Positions 8,263 through 16,639 of a stretch of DNA of 64,000 bases are shown piece after piece. This DNA is from Streptomyces venezuelae (GTDB taxonomy: Bacteria > Actinomycetota > Actinomycetes > Streptomycetales > Streptomycetaceae). How positions within the stretch are numbered: the stretch's first letter is position 1; the number at the start of each line of letters is the position of its first letter. Below the pieces are notes generated by a model that was given only the letters and a program-made list of their open reading frames with translations, did not search any database and was not told the DNA's origin. The DNA is taken from the NCBI RefSeq assembly GCF_008642315.1, contig NZ_CP029192.1, positions 8,680,001 to 8,744,000 of the forward strand, given 5' to 3'. The position numbers and the translations under genes are program-made.

Positions 8263-8874
8263 ATGTTGCCCATGACGCAAGAAGATGGGGCGCTGGACAG
8301 CCTCGTACGCAAACGGATCCGCGCCCTGCGCGTCGCCCAGGGCTGGTCCTTGGAGGAGCTGGCCACCCGCGCCCATCTCAGCCAGTCCTCACTGAGCCGG
8401 ATCGAGAACGGGCAGCGCCGCCTCGCACTGGACCAGCTCGTCACCCTCGCCCGCGCCCTGGACACCACTCTGGACCAGCTTGTGGAGAACGCCGCCGACG
8501 ACGTCGTCATCAGCCCGACGATCGACGGTGCCCACGGTCTGATGCGGTGGCCCGTGAAGGGTGACCCCGGCCTGAGCGTCATGCGTCAGCGCATGACCGA
8601 ACCCCCGCCCGACAACCCCGCCCGCATGCGGGCGCACCCCGGCCGCGAATGGCTCGTCGTGCTCTCCGGCACCGCGATCCTCATGCTCGGCCACCGCCGG
8701 TACCGCGTCGAGACCAACCAGGCCGCCGAATTCCCCACGATGATGCCGCACGCGATCGGGGCCGAAGGCGGCCCGTGCGAGATCATGGGCATCTTCGACC
8801 GGGACGCCCGCCGCGGCCACCAGCGGGACGCCGACGGCAGCGGCGAGAGGGCCGGCACGCAGGGAGCGGGGTGA
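8263..8874 (+). CDS. XRE-family regulator with C-terminal cupin domain
   Basis: A 203-residue regulator: residues 10-65 are a Cro/C1-type helix-turn-helix (RIRALRVAQGWSLEELAT, then LSQSSLSRIENGQR), and residues 110-180 form a small cupin barrel (HPGREWLVVLSGTAILMLG) that would bind a ligand. This XRE-cupin layout is common beside efflux or metabolic genes. The start is ATG 8263, with AAGAGG upstream; an alternative ATG is at 8272. It probably regulates the divergent MFS pump, by context only. The last 25 residues are a disordered charged tail. Confidence 0.88.
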   Translation: MLPMTQEDGALDSLVRKRIRALRVAQGWSLEELATRAHLSQSSLSRIENGQRRLALDQLVTLARALDTTLDQLVENAADDVVISPTIDGAHGLMRWPVKGDPGLSVMRQRMTEPPPDNPARMRAHPGREWLVVLSGTAILMLGHRRYRVETNQAAEFPTMMPHAIGAEGGPCEIMGIFDRDARRGHQRDADGSGERAGTQGAG

Positions 8875-8929
8875 GGTGGTGCTCAGGCTGGTGCTGTTGT
8901 TGCGGGCCGAGCATCGGACCGCGCCATCG

Positions 8930-8948
8930 TCTTGCTTTTGAAGCAAGA
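8930..8948. promoter_or_regulatory. perfect palindrome upstream of a methyltransferase gene
   Basis: TCTTGCTT and AAGCAAGA are perfect 8-bp arms separated by TTG, centred 50 bp before the ATG at 8989. Shape and position suit an operator; the arm spacing is also compatible with a small hairpin ending the XRE gene's transcript. No T-run follows, which favours the operator reading. Confidence 0.5.
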
Positions 8949-8988
8949 ACTCGAGCGTTCCACGCATGACGCTCGTACGGTTGCGGAC

Positions 8989-9846
8989 ATGACGCACGCA
9001 CACGCACACGCACACTCACACACGCACACTCACCACGACGACAGAGGACAGGCGGAGATCCTCGACCTGGACGCCGAGGTGCTCGCGGAGCACATCGCGT
9101 CCATCACCGCGTGGCTTCCCCTGCGGGCCGAGCCGCGCCGGATCGTGGACCTGGGCTGCGGCACGGGCGCGGGTACGTTCGCGCTCCTCGAACGCTTCCC
9201 CGAGGCGAACGTGACCGCGGTCGACGCCTCAGCCGGGCATCTGCAGCTCCTGCGCGAGAAGGCCTGCGCCCGCGGCGTCTCGGACCGGGTGAGCACCGTG
9301 CAGGCCGACCTCGACCTCGGCGACTGGCCCGACCTCGGCACACCGGACCTGGTGTGGGCCTCGGCGTCGATGCACCACATGGCCGACCCCGACCACGCAC
9401 TGCGCAGTGTTCACCAACTGCTCGCGCCGGGCGGCCTGTTCGCCGTCGTCGAGCTGGACGGCTTCCCCCGCTTCCTGCCGGCCGACGCCCCCGAGGGTCG
9501 GCCGGGACTGGAGGAGCGCGCCCACCGAGCGACCGACAGCTTCCACGCGGAACACGTCCCGCACCGTGGTGCCGACTGGGGTCCGATGCTGGCCGCCGCA
9601 GGGTTCACCGTCGAGGACGAGCGCACCGTCACCGTCAACATCGAGGGCAACCGCAGCGAGGCCGTGGGCCGCTACGCCCACGGCAGCCTCCAACGCATCC
9701 GCGGCGCCGCCGAGGCCACGCTCAGCCCCCAGGACCTCGCCGCCCTCGACGAACTCCTGGACGCCGACGGCCCGCACAGCGTCCTGCGCCGCGAGGACCT
9801 CACGGTACGCACGGACCGCACGGTCTGGGCAGCCCGCCGCACCTGA
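8989..9846 (+). CDS. class I SAM-dependent methyltransferase with histidine-rich N terminus
   Basis: A 285-residue methyltransferase. The Rossmann SAM-binding motif DLGCGTGAGTFALL lies near residue 50, followed by VTAVDASAGHLQLLRE (acidic ribose contact) and the LLAPGGLFAVVEL strand. Unusually, residues 2-18 are an alternating His run (eight or more His with Ala, Ser, Thr, Asp) that could bind nickel, zinc or cobalt. The ATG at 8989 is preceded only by weak purines. Convergent with the gene at 9892. Substrate unknown; a metal- or stress-linked role is only a guess from the His tract and the upstream palindrome. Confidence 0.85.
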   Translation: MTHAHAHAHSHTHTHHDDRGQAEILDLDAEVLAEHIASITAWLPLRAEPRRIVDLGCGTGAGTFALLERFPEANVTAVDASAGHLQLLREKACARGVSDRVSTVQADLDLGDWPDLGTPDLVWASASMHHMADPDHALRSVHQLLAPGGLFAVVELDGFPRFLPADAPEGRPGLEERAHRATDSFHAEHVPHRGADWGPMLAAAGFTVEDERTVTVNIEGNRSEAVGRYAHGSLQRIRGAAEATLSPQDLAALDELLDADGPHSVLRREDLTVRTDRTVWAARRT

Positions 9847-9891
9847 CCGCGGGCTGCCGGGTCGCCCTTCGGCGCCGCGCAACCACCACCC

Positions 9892-10317
9892 TCACCAGTA
9901 CTGGATCATCATGTTGGTGCAGATGATGATCCCCACTCCGAGGACGCCGAGACCCAGCACCGTCCGGAACATGTCCTTGCCCGGACCGGGCTCGGAGGCG
10001 GTGGCCTTGTCGGGCTCGTCGCCCGCGTAGTACACGAGGGTCTCGTCGCCCGCCTCGCGGCTCGGCGGGCCACCCGACTCCTTGAACCGGACGGCCATGC
10101 CGTTCGTCGTCGTGAAGTCGTACTCGTGCCACTGAATGCGCCGCGCCACGTTGTTGACCATCTGGACGGTGATCCAGGCACGCACCACCCGCGCCTGCGC
10201 GGTGAGCCCGCTCTCCCATGCCGCGCGCCGTTCCCGCGTCCGGCGCACGATCGCGTAGGCGGCCCAGAGAGCCAGCACGATGAGCAGCGGGAAGAAGACG
10301 TGGAAGACGAAATCCAT
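9892..10317 (-). CDS. DUF3592-type membrane protein
   Basis: A 141-residue protein with one membrane segment at residues 4-21, a soluble beta-rich middle (VQMVNNVARRIQWHEYDFTTTNG), and a second membrane segment near 118-137. The two-helix frame around a beta domain, with a value such as VYYAGDEPDKA, is typical of DUF3592 proteins, which have no known function. ATG 10317 has a G-run about a dozen bases upstream. It converges with the methyltransferase gene and stands alone. Confidence 0.65.
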   Translation of the reverse strand: MDFVFHVFFPLLIVLALWAAYAIVRRTRERRAAWESGLTAQARVVRAWITVQMVNNVARRIQWHEYDFTTTNGMAVRFKESGGPPSREAGDETLVYYAGDEPDKATASEPGPGKDMFRTVLGLGVLGVGIIICTNMMIQYW

Positions 10318-10494
10318 GCGGTACGTACCCCCGTACGCGAGAAAGGCAGCAGGCAGCCACGAGCACCGCGGCTGCCTCAGATCACGGTGCACGCGGACCC
10401 TACCCGAGGCTCGACGGGAGCATGACACCGCAGTGCGTTCCTGATGCCAAGCGCGGCCACGGGCGTATATGCGACCTGGAGTTGGTACGCGTCA

Positions 10495-10538
10495 GGGGCC
10501 GGTCCCCTCCTCGGCCGCGGGAGGGCGGAGCCGGCCCC
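10495..10538 (-). terminator. GC-rich hairpin after the acetyltransferase gene
   Basis: GGGGCCGG pairs with CCGGCCCC, with further inner pairing (TCCC/GGGA). It lies seven bases after the stop of the minus-strand gene ending at 10545. There is no U-run, as usual for actinomycete terminators. Confidence 0.55.
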
Positions 10539-10544
10539 GACCGA

Positions 10545-11354
10545 TCACTCCGCCAAGTTGTAGAAGTGGATCGGCGTGTTCGGTTCGAAGCCGATGCGCG
10601 GGTACACCGGTGCCCCGGCGACAGTCGCGTGCAACGTGGCGCGGGTCAGGACCGTCGCCGTGGCGCCCTCGTAGAGGGCCTTGCGTGTGACCGCTTCGCC
10701 GTAGCCCTTGCGCTGCCACTCCGGGTCGGTGGCCACGAAGGCCACGAAGAGGCGGCCCTCCGCCTCGACCGTCGCCGCGCACGCCACCGGAACGTCGCCG
10801 CGCATGGCCAGGTACGCGTACATCTCGCTCGTCCAGTGCGCGGAGCCGGTCAGACCGTCGCGGCCCTCCTCCAACGGGAAGCCGTACGCACGTGACTGGA
10901 GGTCCGCGTAGGCCCGCAGGTGCTCCTCGGTGCGCACGCGCACGAACGTCAGGTCGGGGTGGACCGGGTCGGGGACGGGGAGGAGGTCTCCGGCCATGCC
11001 CGTGCCGGGGAAGGCGTACTGCAGGCCCGCCCGCTCGGCCGCCGCCGTCAGCGTGGTGCGGGCCTCGCCGTCGAGGAGGTCCTCGAAGAGCCACAGGAAG
11101 CCCGGGTGCTTCTTCGCCCGCATGATGTCCGCCGCCTGCGTGAGGCGTTGTGCGAGGAGGTCGGGTCCCACTCCTGATTCGGTCAGCGTGATGGTGTTGT
11201 AGAACGAGAACTGGCAGTCCGCCCAGCGGACGGCGATGCCGGGGAGGTCGCGTACATCCGCGTCCGCGTCGCGGTCGAGCACCAGGCCCCGCCAGGCCAC
11301 GGTGAGCTGTCGTGCCGATTCGATGGACGCCGTGGACGCCGTGGGGTCAGTCAC
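10545..11354 (-). CDS. GNAT-family N-acetyltransferase
   Basis: A 269-residue protein whose C-terminal half is a GNAT domain: the acetyl-CoA loop DPEWQRKGYGEAVTRKAL near residue 215 and the PVYPRIGFEPNTPIHFY ending. The N-terminal half is a second, degenerate acetyltransferase-like segment, as in many two-domain GNATs of this length. GTG 11354 follows GGGAG by five bases and overlaps the stop of a short high-G/C-bias frame, suggesting coupling to the upstream permease. Substrate unknown; the permease link suggests an amino-acid-like compound. Confidence 0.82.
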   Translation of the reverse strand: MTDPTASTASIESARQLTVAWRGLVLDRDADADVRDLPGIAVRWADCQFSFYNTITLTESGVGPDLLAQRLTQAADIMRAKKHPGFLWLFEDLLDGEARTTLTAAAERAGLQYAFPGTGMAGDLLPVPDPVHPDLTFVRVRTEEHLRAYADLQSRAYGFPLEEGRDGLTGSAHWTSEMYAYLAMRGDVPVACAATVEAEGRLFVAFVATDPEWQRKGYGEAVTRKALYEGATATVLTRATLHATVAGAPVYPRIGFEPNTPIHFYNLAE

Positions 11355-11418
11355 CGTACTCCCAGAGGTAGTCGAGGCCGTTGAGGATGTCGTCGAGGAC
11401 CTCGGTGTCGTTGTCATC
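11347..11418 (-). CDS. short coding-like frame between permease and acetyltransferase
   Basis: Twenty-three codons reading DDNDTEVLDDILNGLDYLWEYGD, almost all ending in G or C, fill the gap between the permease stop and the acetyltransferase GTG. The frame has no ATG, GTG or TTG of its own near its beginning. It could be reached by a +1 slip at the permease stop (ATC TGA T) or start inside the permease at an ATG near residue 495. The overlapping frame that joins the acetyltransferase is Ser/Thr-rich with poor codon bias. Confidence 0.35.
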   Translation of the reverse strand, partial: DDNDTEVLDDILNGLDYLWEYGD

Positions 11419-12979
11419 AGATGATGCCCTCGAACTGCTTGTCCTCGGTGGGGGAGCTGGAGCGGGGCACATGGTAGGAGTCGCGGTCGAAGCGCCGCCA
11501 CAGGGCCGCGATGAGGAAGGCCACCACCACGGCCACGGGCGTGTAGTTGAACGTGCTGGCCGTGACCGGGCTGCTCTGCGGCAGCAGGAACAGGACCGTG
11601 ACCGCCGCCGCCCACACCACCGCGATCCAGCCGATCGGCCGGCTCCAGCGGCCCAGGTTCCAGGGGCCTGGGGAGAACCGGTCGCGGTGGATGAGCCTGA
11701 GCAGTACCGGGATGGCGTATGCCGAGGTGAAGCCCACGACCGAGATGGCGGTCACGGCTGAGAACGCCGTGTTGGAGTACAGGGAAGGCAGCGCGAGTAC
11801 GAACGCCACGACGACCGCGAGCCAGACCGCGTTGGCGGGGATGGCGGTGCGGCGGCTGACCTTCTTCCAGCGCGCCGATCCGGGCAGGGCGCCGTCACGG
11901 GCGAAGGCGTAGATCATTCGGCTGGCGCTCGCGGTCACGGTGTAGCCGCAGAGGAACTGGGCCACGATGATCACGAGGAGCAGGGCCTTGGCGGCCGCCA
12001 TGCCCAGCGCGTCGAGGAGGATCTGCGCCACGGGCACGCCGGTCGGGCTCGCCAGGGTCGCCGTGTAGTCCTGGACGGCGAACAGCAGCGTCGTCAGCAG
12101 GATGCCGCCGGCGATCCAGGACACCGCCACCGAACGGAAGACACCGCGCGCCGCGGCGACGGACGCGTGGTTGGTCTCCTCGCTCAGGTGGGCCGAGGTG
12201 TCGTAGCCGGCGAGCGCGAAGACGGGCAGCAACATGCCCAGCAGAATCACGTACGCCGGGGCGCCCCAGCCGGTGTGGTTGGTGAACTCGGAGAAGACGA
12301 AGCCGGCCGACTGGTGGTGGGAGGGCACGAGCGCCAGGGAGCCGATGATGACGACGGCTCCGGCCAGGTGCCACCACGCGCTGATGGACGTCAAGATGTT
12401 CATCAGTCGGGTGCCGAAGAGGTTCAGGATCGCGTGCAGGGCGAGGATGACCGCGTAGATGGTCAGCAAGGAGCCCGAGCTCGCGGTGTAGTCGAACTGC
12501 AGGTTCAGCCACGCGGCGGTGAACGTCGCGATGCCGAAGTCCTGGGCGGCGATGCCGCCGAGCAGGCCCAGGAGGTTCAGCCAGCCGGTGTACCAGCTCC
12601 ACCGCTCGCCTCCGAGCTGACGGGCCATGTAGTACAGGCCGCCGCTGGTGGGGTAGCGGGAGGTGATCTCGGCCAGGGCCGCGGCGAGGCACAGCACCAG
12701 CGGTCCGACGGCGAGCCAGCCCCACGTGATGACCGCGGGGCCACCCGAGTTCAGGCCGTAGCCGAACAGCAGCAAGGTCCCCGACATGATCGAGATGACC
12801 GAGAGGGAGGCGGAGAAGTTGCCGAAAGCTCCCATGCGGCGGTGCAGTTGCTGGGTGTAGCCCAGCGACTGGAGGAGGCGCGCGTCCTCGCCGTCGCGGT
12901 CGACGTTGTGGTCCGGGCCCTGGCCGACGCCGAGGTCGGCCGGGTTCCTTTGCTGGCGCGGTGTTCTCATCGCAGTCAT
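11417..12979 (-). CDS. APC-family amino acid/GABA permease
   Basis: A 520-residue permease with about twelve membrane segments, of the amino acid/choline transporter (GABA permease-like) branch of the APC superfamily. The consensus FGNFSASLSVISIMSG lies in segment 1, followed by the ITSRYPTSGGLYYMAR block and ETNHASVAAARGV in a cytoplasmic loop. It imports amino acids or amines with protons. ATG 12979 has GGAGA upstream. The C terminus TEDKQFEGII is normal for the family. It lies upstream of a GNAT gene, probably in one transcript. Confidence 0.9.
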   Translation of the reverse strand: MTAMRTPRQQRNPADLGVGQGPDHNVDRDGEDARLLQSLGYTQQLHRRMGAFGNFSASLSVISIMSGTLLLFGYGLNSGGPAVITWGWLAVGPLVLCLAAALAEITSRYPTSGGLYYMARQLGGERWSWYTGWLNLLGLLGGIAAQDFGIATFTAAWLNLQFDYTASSGSLLTIYAVILALHAILNLFGTRLMNILTSISAWWHLAGAVVIIGSLALVPSHHQSAGFVFSEFTNHTGWGAPAYVILLGMLLPVFALAGYDTSAHLSEETNHASVAAARGVFRSVAVSWIAGGILLTTLLFAVQDYTATLASPTGVPVAQILLDALGMAAAKALLLVIIVAQFLCGYTVTASASRMIYAFARDGALPGSARWKKVSRRTAIPANAVWLAVVVAFVLALPSLYSNTAFSAVTAISVVGFTSAYAIPVLLRLIHRDRFSPGPWNLGRWSRPIGWIAVVWAAAVTVLFLLPQSSPVTASTFNYTPVAVVVAFLIAALWRRFDRDSYHVPRSSSPTEDKQFEGII

Positions 12980-13058
12980 CGGTTCTCCGCACGGGGAAGC
13001 TGGGTCGGGGGTGCAGGCGGGGTGGGGCGGTGTGCCGGCCAGTGGTTGGGTTCGTATT

Positions 13059-13083
13059 CGTCGGCCTCGTCGGCCTCGTCGGC
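13059..13083. repeat. short GTCGGCCTC tandem repeat
   Basis: About two and a half copies of a 9-bp unit (CGTCGGCCT) in the 127-bp gap between the permease start and the gene ending at 13107. Probably replication slippage. Confidence 0.5.
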
Positions 13084-13106
13084 GACGCGGTCAGGTCGGT
13101 CCGCGG

Positions 13107-14141
13107 TCACGGGTGGCCTCCCGTGTGCCGCGGCTGGGATCTAAGGCAGGCGACGCGGTCCTCCTCGAATGCCTTGCGCCACTGGTCCGCCGGGTACCGG
13201 GCGTCGTAGTGCCACGGGGCGGGAGTGGCGAAGTCGCCGATGGCGGCGAACACTTCGGCGGCCCACTGGGCGAAACCGCCCCTCGCCAGGGCGTAGGCGA
13301 GGTAGTTCAGGTCCAGCTGGGAACTGGTGGCCGGCTCGCTCTTGCGGAACCAGCCCTCGAAGGCCTGCGTGATGGCCCGGGTGGTGTCCTCCCTGGTCCA
13401 CAGGAGGTTCAGCATGACCGCCCCGCCGTTGTCCCGTCGCTCGCGGTGCTCCTGCACGCGGGCGTAGAGGGGCAGCAGAAGCAGCGGTGAGTCCGGCGGC
13501 GCGAAGGAGACCGTCCAGCGGGCGAAATCCGTCGCGACCGCCTGGCGGCCCGCGGGGCCCGGGCGGGCCTGGAGCGCCTGGGACATGCGGTGCCATGCCT
13601 CGCGGTTGAACGGATCTCGTCGATGCACTTCCGACAGCAGCCCCCACGGCCCGCCGGGCAGCAGATACTCGTGGGGCGGCGGAGTCAGATGATGCTCCGG
13701 GTAGCGCCCCGCGCTGTCCGCTTCGGCCAGGGCCAGGCGGCAGATCCAGGGCACCGCGTCATCGGGGTTGCCCTCGCTCGCCTGATGGCACGCATCCCGG
13801 GCACGGGCCATGAGTTTGTCGAGGTCCTGAGCCTTGCGGTAGTCACGCGCCCAGTCCCGCCGGTGGGCCTGCAACACTCGTTCGGTGGCGACCCGGGCGT
13901 ACATCACGCGGGCCGCGAGGCTCTCCGGCTCCTCTTTCAGCCACAACTCCACGACGTTGGCCTGCGCCGCGACGACGCCCAACACCTGGGTGCGGGACGT
14001 CCATTGCGGCCAGTTGCCCGTACGAGCCAACACCTGCCGCATCTGCATCCAGTAACCGGCCCGAATGTCCTGCACGGCCGCGTACAGATCCGTGTCGCGT
14101 CCGGCCGGGTTCACACCGCCTGCGGGGCTTGAGCTCTCCAT
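13107..14141 (-). CDS. hypothetical helical-repeat protein
   Basis: A 344-residue soluble protein, rich in Trp and Ala, mostly helical, with stretches such as ARVMYARVATERVLQAHRRDW and DPFNREAWHRMSQALQARPG that read like degenerate tetratricopeptide-style pairs. I do not recognise a named family. ATG 14141 was preferred because the codon bias and helical content start there; GGGGC lies five bases upstream. No signal peptide. It is downstream of nothing and faces a 985-bp gene-free stretch, so it is probably monocistronic. Confidence 0.65.
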   Translation of the reverse strand: MESSSPAGGVNPAGRDTDLYAAVQDIRAGYWMQMRQVLARTGNWPQWTSRTQVLGVVAAQANVVELWLKEEPESLAARVMYARVATERVLQAHRRDWARDYRKAQDLDKLMARARDACHQASEGNPDDAVPWICRLALAEADSAGRYPEHHLTPPPHEYLLPGGPWGLLSEVHRRDPFNREAWHRMSQALQARPGPAGRQAVATDFARWTVSFAPPDSPLLLLPLYARVQEHRERRDNGGAVMLNLLWTREDTTRAITQAFEGWFRKSEPATSSQLDLNYLAYALARGGFAQWAAEVFAAIGDFATPAPWHYDARYPADQWRKAFEEDRVACLRSQPRHTGGHP

Positions 14142-15126
14142 CAGCGCCCCTTGGGGCCGGACGGGCGGCACAGGCGGGAGTACGGGGGTCTGTCGGCGTG
14201 AGCCGGGACAGCCGATCGGGTCGGCGGAGCCGCCTGCTGAATCCCGTCATGAGCGCCGAGGCCCGCCGGGAAGTGTGAGCACGACACCGGGCGGTGTGCA
14301 CTGGCGGCCATGGGTAGAAGGATCCTCGGGGCAGTGGGGGTGGGTGGCACGGTCGTACCGGGGACAGCGGTGTGGCCGACGAGCAGGGCGGAGACGACCG
14401 CTGGCGCAAGACCGGGCCGGTGGCTTTCGCCCGTGGCCGGTAGCGAGTGCCCGACAGGTACTTAAGTGCCTGGAGAGGCGCATGGCCAGGGATTCCAAGA
14501 TTGTTTGGCTGTACAGGTGCATCTTTCGGCCACGCGACGAGTGGGCGTCGCCATGCGTAACCACGGGGCCACCCGGCGCACTTGGGTGCTGTGCCGCCGG
14601 GGCTCGGACGCTCGCAGACGTGTGTGTACGGCGGTGCTGCGAGGTGCCGCCGCCCTGGCAGGCGAGGGGTGGCTCCCCCTCGCTCCCTGCGGTTGATCGA
14701 GGGGCGGCAGCAAACTGACTGTGGTGCAGGCGAGTTGGCTGATGCGTACGCGCCGCGTGGGGCGCCGTGTCGCGGTCGCGCGGGTGTCCCAATGGCGGCC
14801 TTTCGAACGCGAGATCATTCGGCCAGTTCGATGCGGTGATCACTGGCTGTGAGCGGACGTCGACGTGGACGGATATGCGGCGAGATCCACGCTTCGGGCG
14901 GATTGGGGCCGGGCGGACGGGCGGAGAGCGGGCGTACTCGCGCGTCGAACGTGCTGCGAGGAGAGGGGGGAGTCGGGAGGGCGAGGCGGCGCGCCGGGAG
15001 TGGGCCGATACGTTCAGGCCACCGTGAGAGCTGCGCGCTCCGGGGAGTTCCGACACAGGCCCTAGGGGCGGGACAGGACGTGTATCGAAGGGCAACTCTC
15101 CTCCGGGGGCGGGCTCCCGGGCCCGG
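14142..15126. other. 985-bp stretch without a supported gene
   Basis: Open frames exist on both strands but none has the codon bias, starts or motifs of the neighbours. It must contain the promoter of the gene ending at 13107. The part around 14850-15030 is purine-rich (GAGAGGGGGGAG). Nothing recognisable was found; decayed sequence is the likely explanation. Confidence 0.5.
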
Positions 15127-16026
15127 TCACGTTGTTTCGGCGTTCTCGTCGGCCAGGAACGGACGCAGCAGTGCGAGCAGGGCGCGGGGGCGGTGCAGCG
15201 GGATGATGTGGCCGCAGTCCTCGATGACGTGGCCCGTGAGATCGTCGGTGATCGGGCGGAGTTGGCGTTCCAGTGCCGCACCGACGGGCCGGGCACCCAA
15301 CGCCATGGTCGGGACCTTCAGGCGGGCGGTGGCGACCGCCTGCTCGATCTGTGTCGCGCTCTCGGGCAGTGCCCGGTAGTACGAGAACGCGCGGCCCAAC
15401 GCCTCGCGGCCGGTGTATGCGCGGACGAAGGCGTCCCGGAGAGCGGGGTGCACGCCCTCGCCGAGCGTGCCGGCGCGCAGGAACCAGTCGACGTAGTCAC
15501 CTTCGTGGCCCTCCAGCACGGTCTCGGCAAGGCCGGGCGCGGCGGAGTGGAAGCCGAACCACCACGGCGGCCCGTCGGCGAGGAACTCCTCGGCGCCGGG
15601 CAACCTGCCCAGCAGGGACTCCATGACGACCAGGCGCCGGACGAGACCGGGGCGGCGCAGGGCGAGGAGGAAGGCCGGTGCGGTACCCGCGTCGATGCCC
15701 ACCACCGCCGCCGAGGGCACGCCGAGCGCGGTGAGGAGCGCCGCGGCGTCCTCGGCCAGGGTTCCCGCGTCGTACCCGGAGGCGGTCCCGCTGCTCGCGC
15801 CGAACCCGCGCAGGTCCGGCGCGATGACGCGGTAGCGGTCGGACAGGTCGGCCATGACGTCAGTCCAGACCTCCCAGGTGTGCGGGAACCCGTGCAGCAG
15901 CAGGACGGCCGGGCCCGATCCGGCGAGGGCGACGTTCAGTTCGACGCCGTTGACGGGGACGCGTCGCAGTTCGGTGACCGGGACGCGCCGCCCTTCTGTG
16001 GCGGGCGCGCGCTGCATTTCGGGCAT
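15127..16026 (-). CDS. alpha/beta hydrolase, epoxide hydrolase-like
   Basis: A 299-residue alpha/beta hydrolase of the epoxide-hydrolase/haloalkane-dehalogenase branch. The oxyanion motif HGFP is at residues 45-48, the nucleophile turn VVGIDAGT places Asp112 where epoxide hydrolases have Asp rather than Ser, PDLRGFGAS follows the usual strand, and the catalytic His is in EDCGHIIPL near residue 277. It would open epoxides or cleave halides in the cytoplasm. ATG 16026 has GGAG eight bases upstream. It is divergent from an HxlR regulator 109 bp away, which probably controls it. The N terminus contains a doubled RRVPV motif. Confidence 0.85.
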   Translation of the reverse strand: MPEMQRAPATEGRRVPVTELRRVPVNGVELNVALAGSGPAVLLLHGFPHTWEVWTDVMADLSDRYRVIAPDLRGFGASSGTASGYDAGTLAEDAAALLTALGVPSAAVVGIDAGTAPAFLLALRRPGLVRRLVVMESLLGRLPGAEEFLADGPPWWFGFHSAAPGLAETVLEGHEGDYVDWFLRAGTLGEGVHPALRDAFVRAYTGREALGRAFSYYRALPESATQIEQAVATARLKVPTMALGARPVGAALERQLRPITDDLTGHVIEDCGHIIPLHRPRALLALLRPFLADENAETT

Positions 16027-16062
16027 GGAGAGGCTCCAGGTGGGGTGGTCCGGTGAAGATTG

Positions 16063-16075
16063 GTGACCACGTCAC
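16063..16075. promoter_or_regulatory. palindrome in the hydrolase/HxlR divergent region
   Basis: GTGAC-CAC-GTCAC, a perfect 5-bp-arm dyad, sits 37 bp from the hydrolase start in the 109-bp divergent gap. Likely candidate for the HxlR-type regulator's site, by position. Confidence 0.4.
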
Positions 16076-16135
16076 GCTAGGGAACTACTCTGCTTCCTCC
16101 AAGACGGCACTTTCCCTTCAGGTGGTGAACCCGGA

Positions 16136-16561
16136 GTGACCACATCGAGGCCCGGAGAACGCAGCAGGCGGCCCGGCGAGCGGGGTGATGTGCTGAATCC
16201 GCTCTGCCCGACCCGCCAGTTGCTCGACCGTATCGGCACCAAGTGGACGTCGATGGTGGTCAAGGTGCTGGCGGAGGAAGCGCCGGACGAGCTCCGGTTC
16301 GCGGAACTGCGACGCCGTATCCCCGGCATCTCCCAGAAGATGCTGTCCGTGACCTTGCAGAGCCTCGTCCGCGACGGCCTGGCCGCGCGCCGCGTGGAGC
16401 ACACCGTGCCGCCCGCCGTGCACTACCGGCTCACCGAGCTCGGCCTGTCCCTCGAAGGGCCGCTCTCCGCGCTGCGGGTCTGGGCCGAGACGCACATGCC
16501 GGAGATCGTTCGCAGCAACCAGGTCGCCGACGGGTCACCCTCCGACCAGGGCGTGGATTGA
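16136..16561 (+). CDS. HxlR-family transcriptional regulator
   Basis: A 141-residue winged-helix regulator of the HxlR type: it starts the domain with NPLCPTRQLLDRIGTKWTSMVV, followed by ELRFAELRRRIPGISQKMLSVTLQSLVRDGL (recognition helix and wing) and the VHYRLTELG strand. The first motif includes the Cys at about residue 24 that redox- or aldehyde-sensing members use. GTG 16136 is the first start in frame. Divergent from the epoxide-hydrolase-like gene, its probable target. Confidence 0.88.
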   Translation: MTTSRPGERSRRPGERGDVLNPLCPTRQLLDRIGTKWTSMVVKVLAEEAPDELRFAELRRRIPGISQKMLSVTLQSLVRDGLAARRVEHTVPPAVHYRLTELGLSLEGPLSALRVWAETHMPEIVRSNQVADGSPSDQGVD

Positions 16562-16584
16562 ACGTGCCCGTCGCAGCCGCCCGT

Positions 16585-16611
16585 TGGCGGCCGCCACTGG
16601 TGCGGCCGCCA
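16585..16611. terminator. bidirectional hairpin between convergent genes
   Basis: TGGCGGCCGC pairs perfectly with GCGGCCGCCA across a 7-base loop, 24 bp after the HxlR stop and 29 bp from the convergent FG-GAP gene's stop. Placement fits a shared terminator. Confidence 0.65.
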
Positions 16612-16639
16612 CGCTTGCGGTCATGTCTCGTGAGGGTCG

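Noticed and set aside
14247..15296. 349-codon minus-strand frame in the gene-free stretch
   Set aside because: Translation is Arg/Ser/Pro-rich without structure, has poor codon bias, and overlaps the real hydrolase gene.
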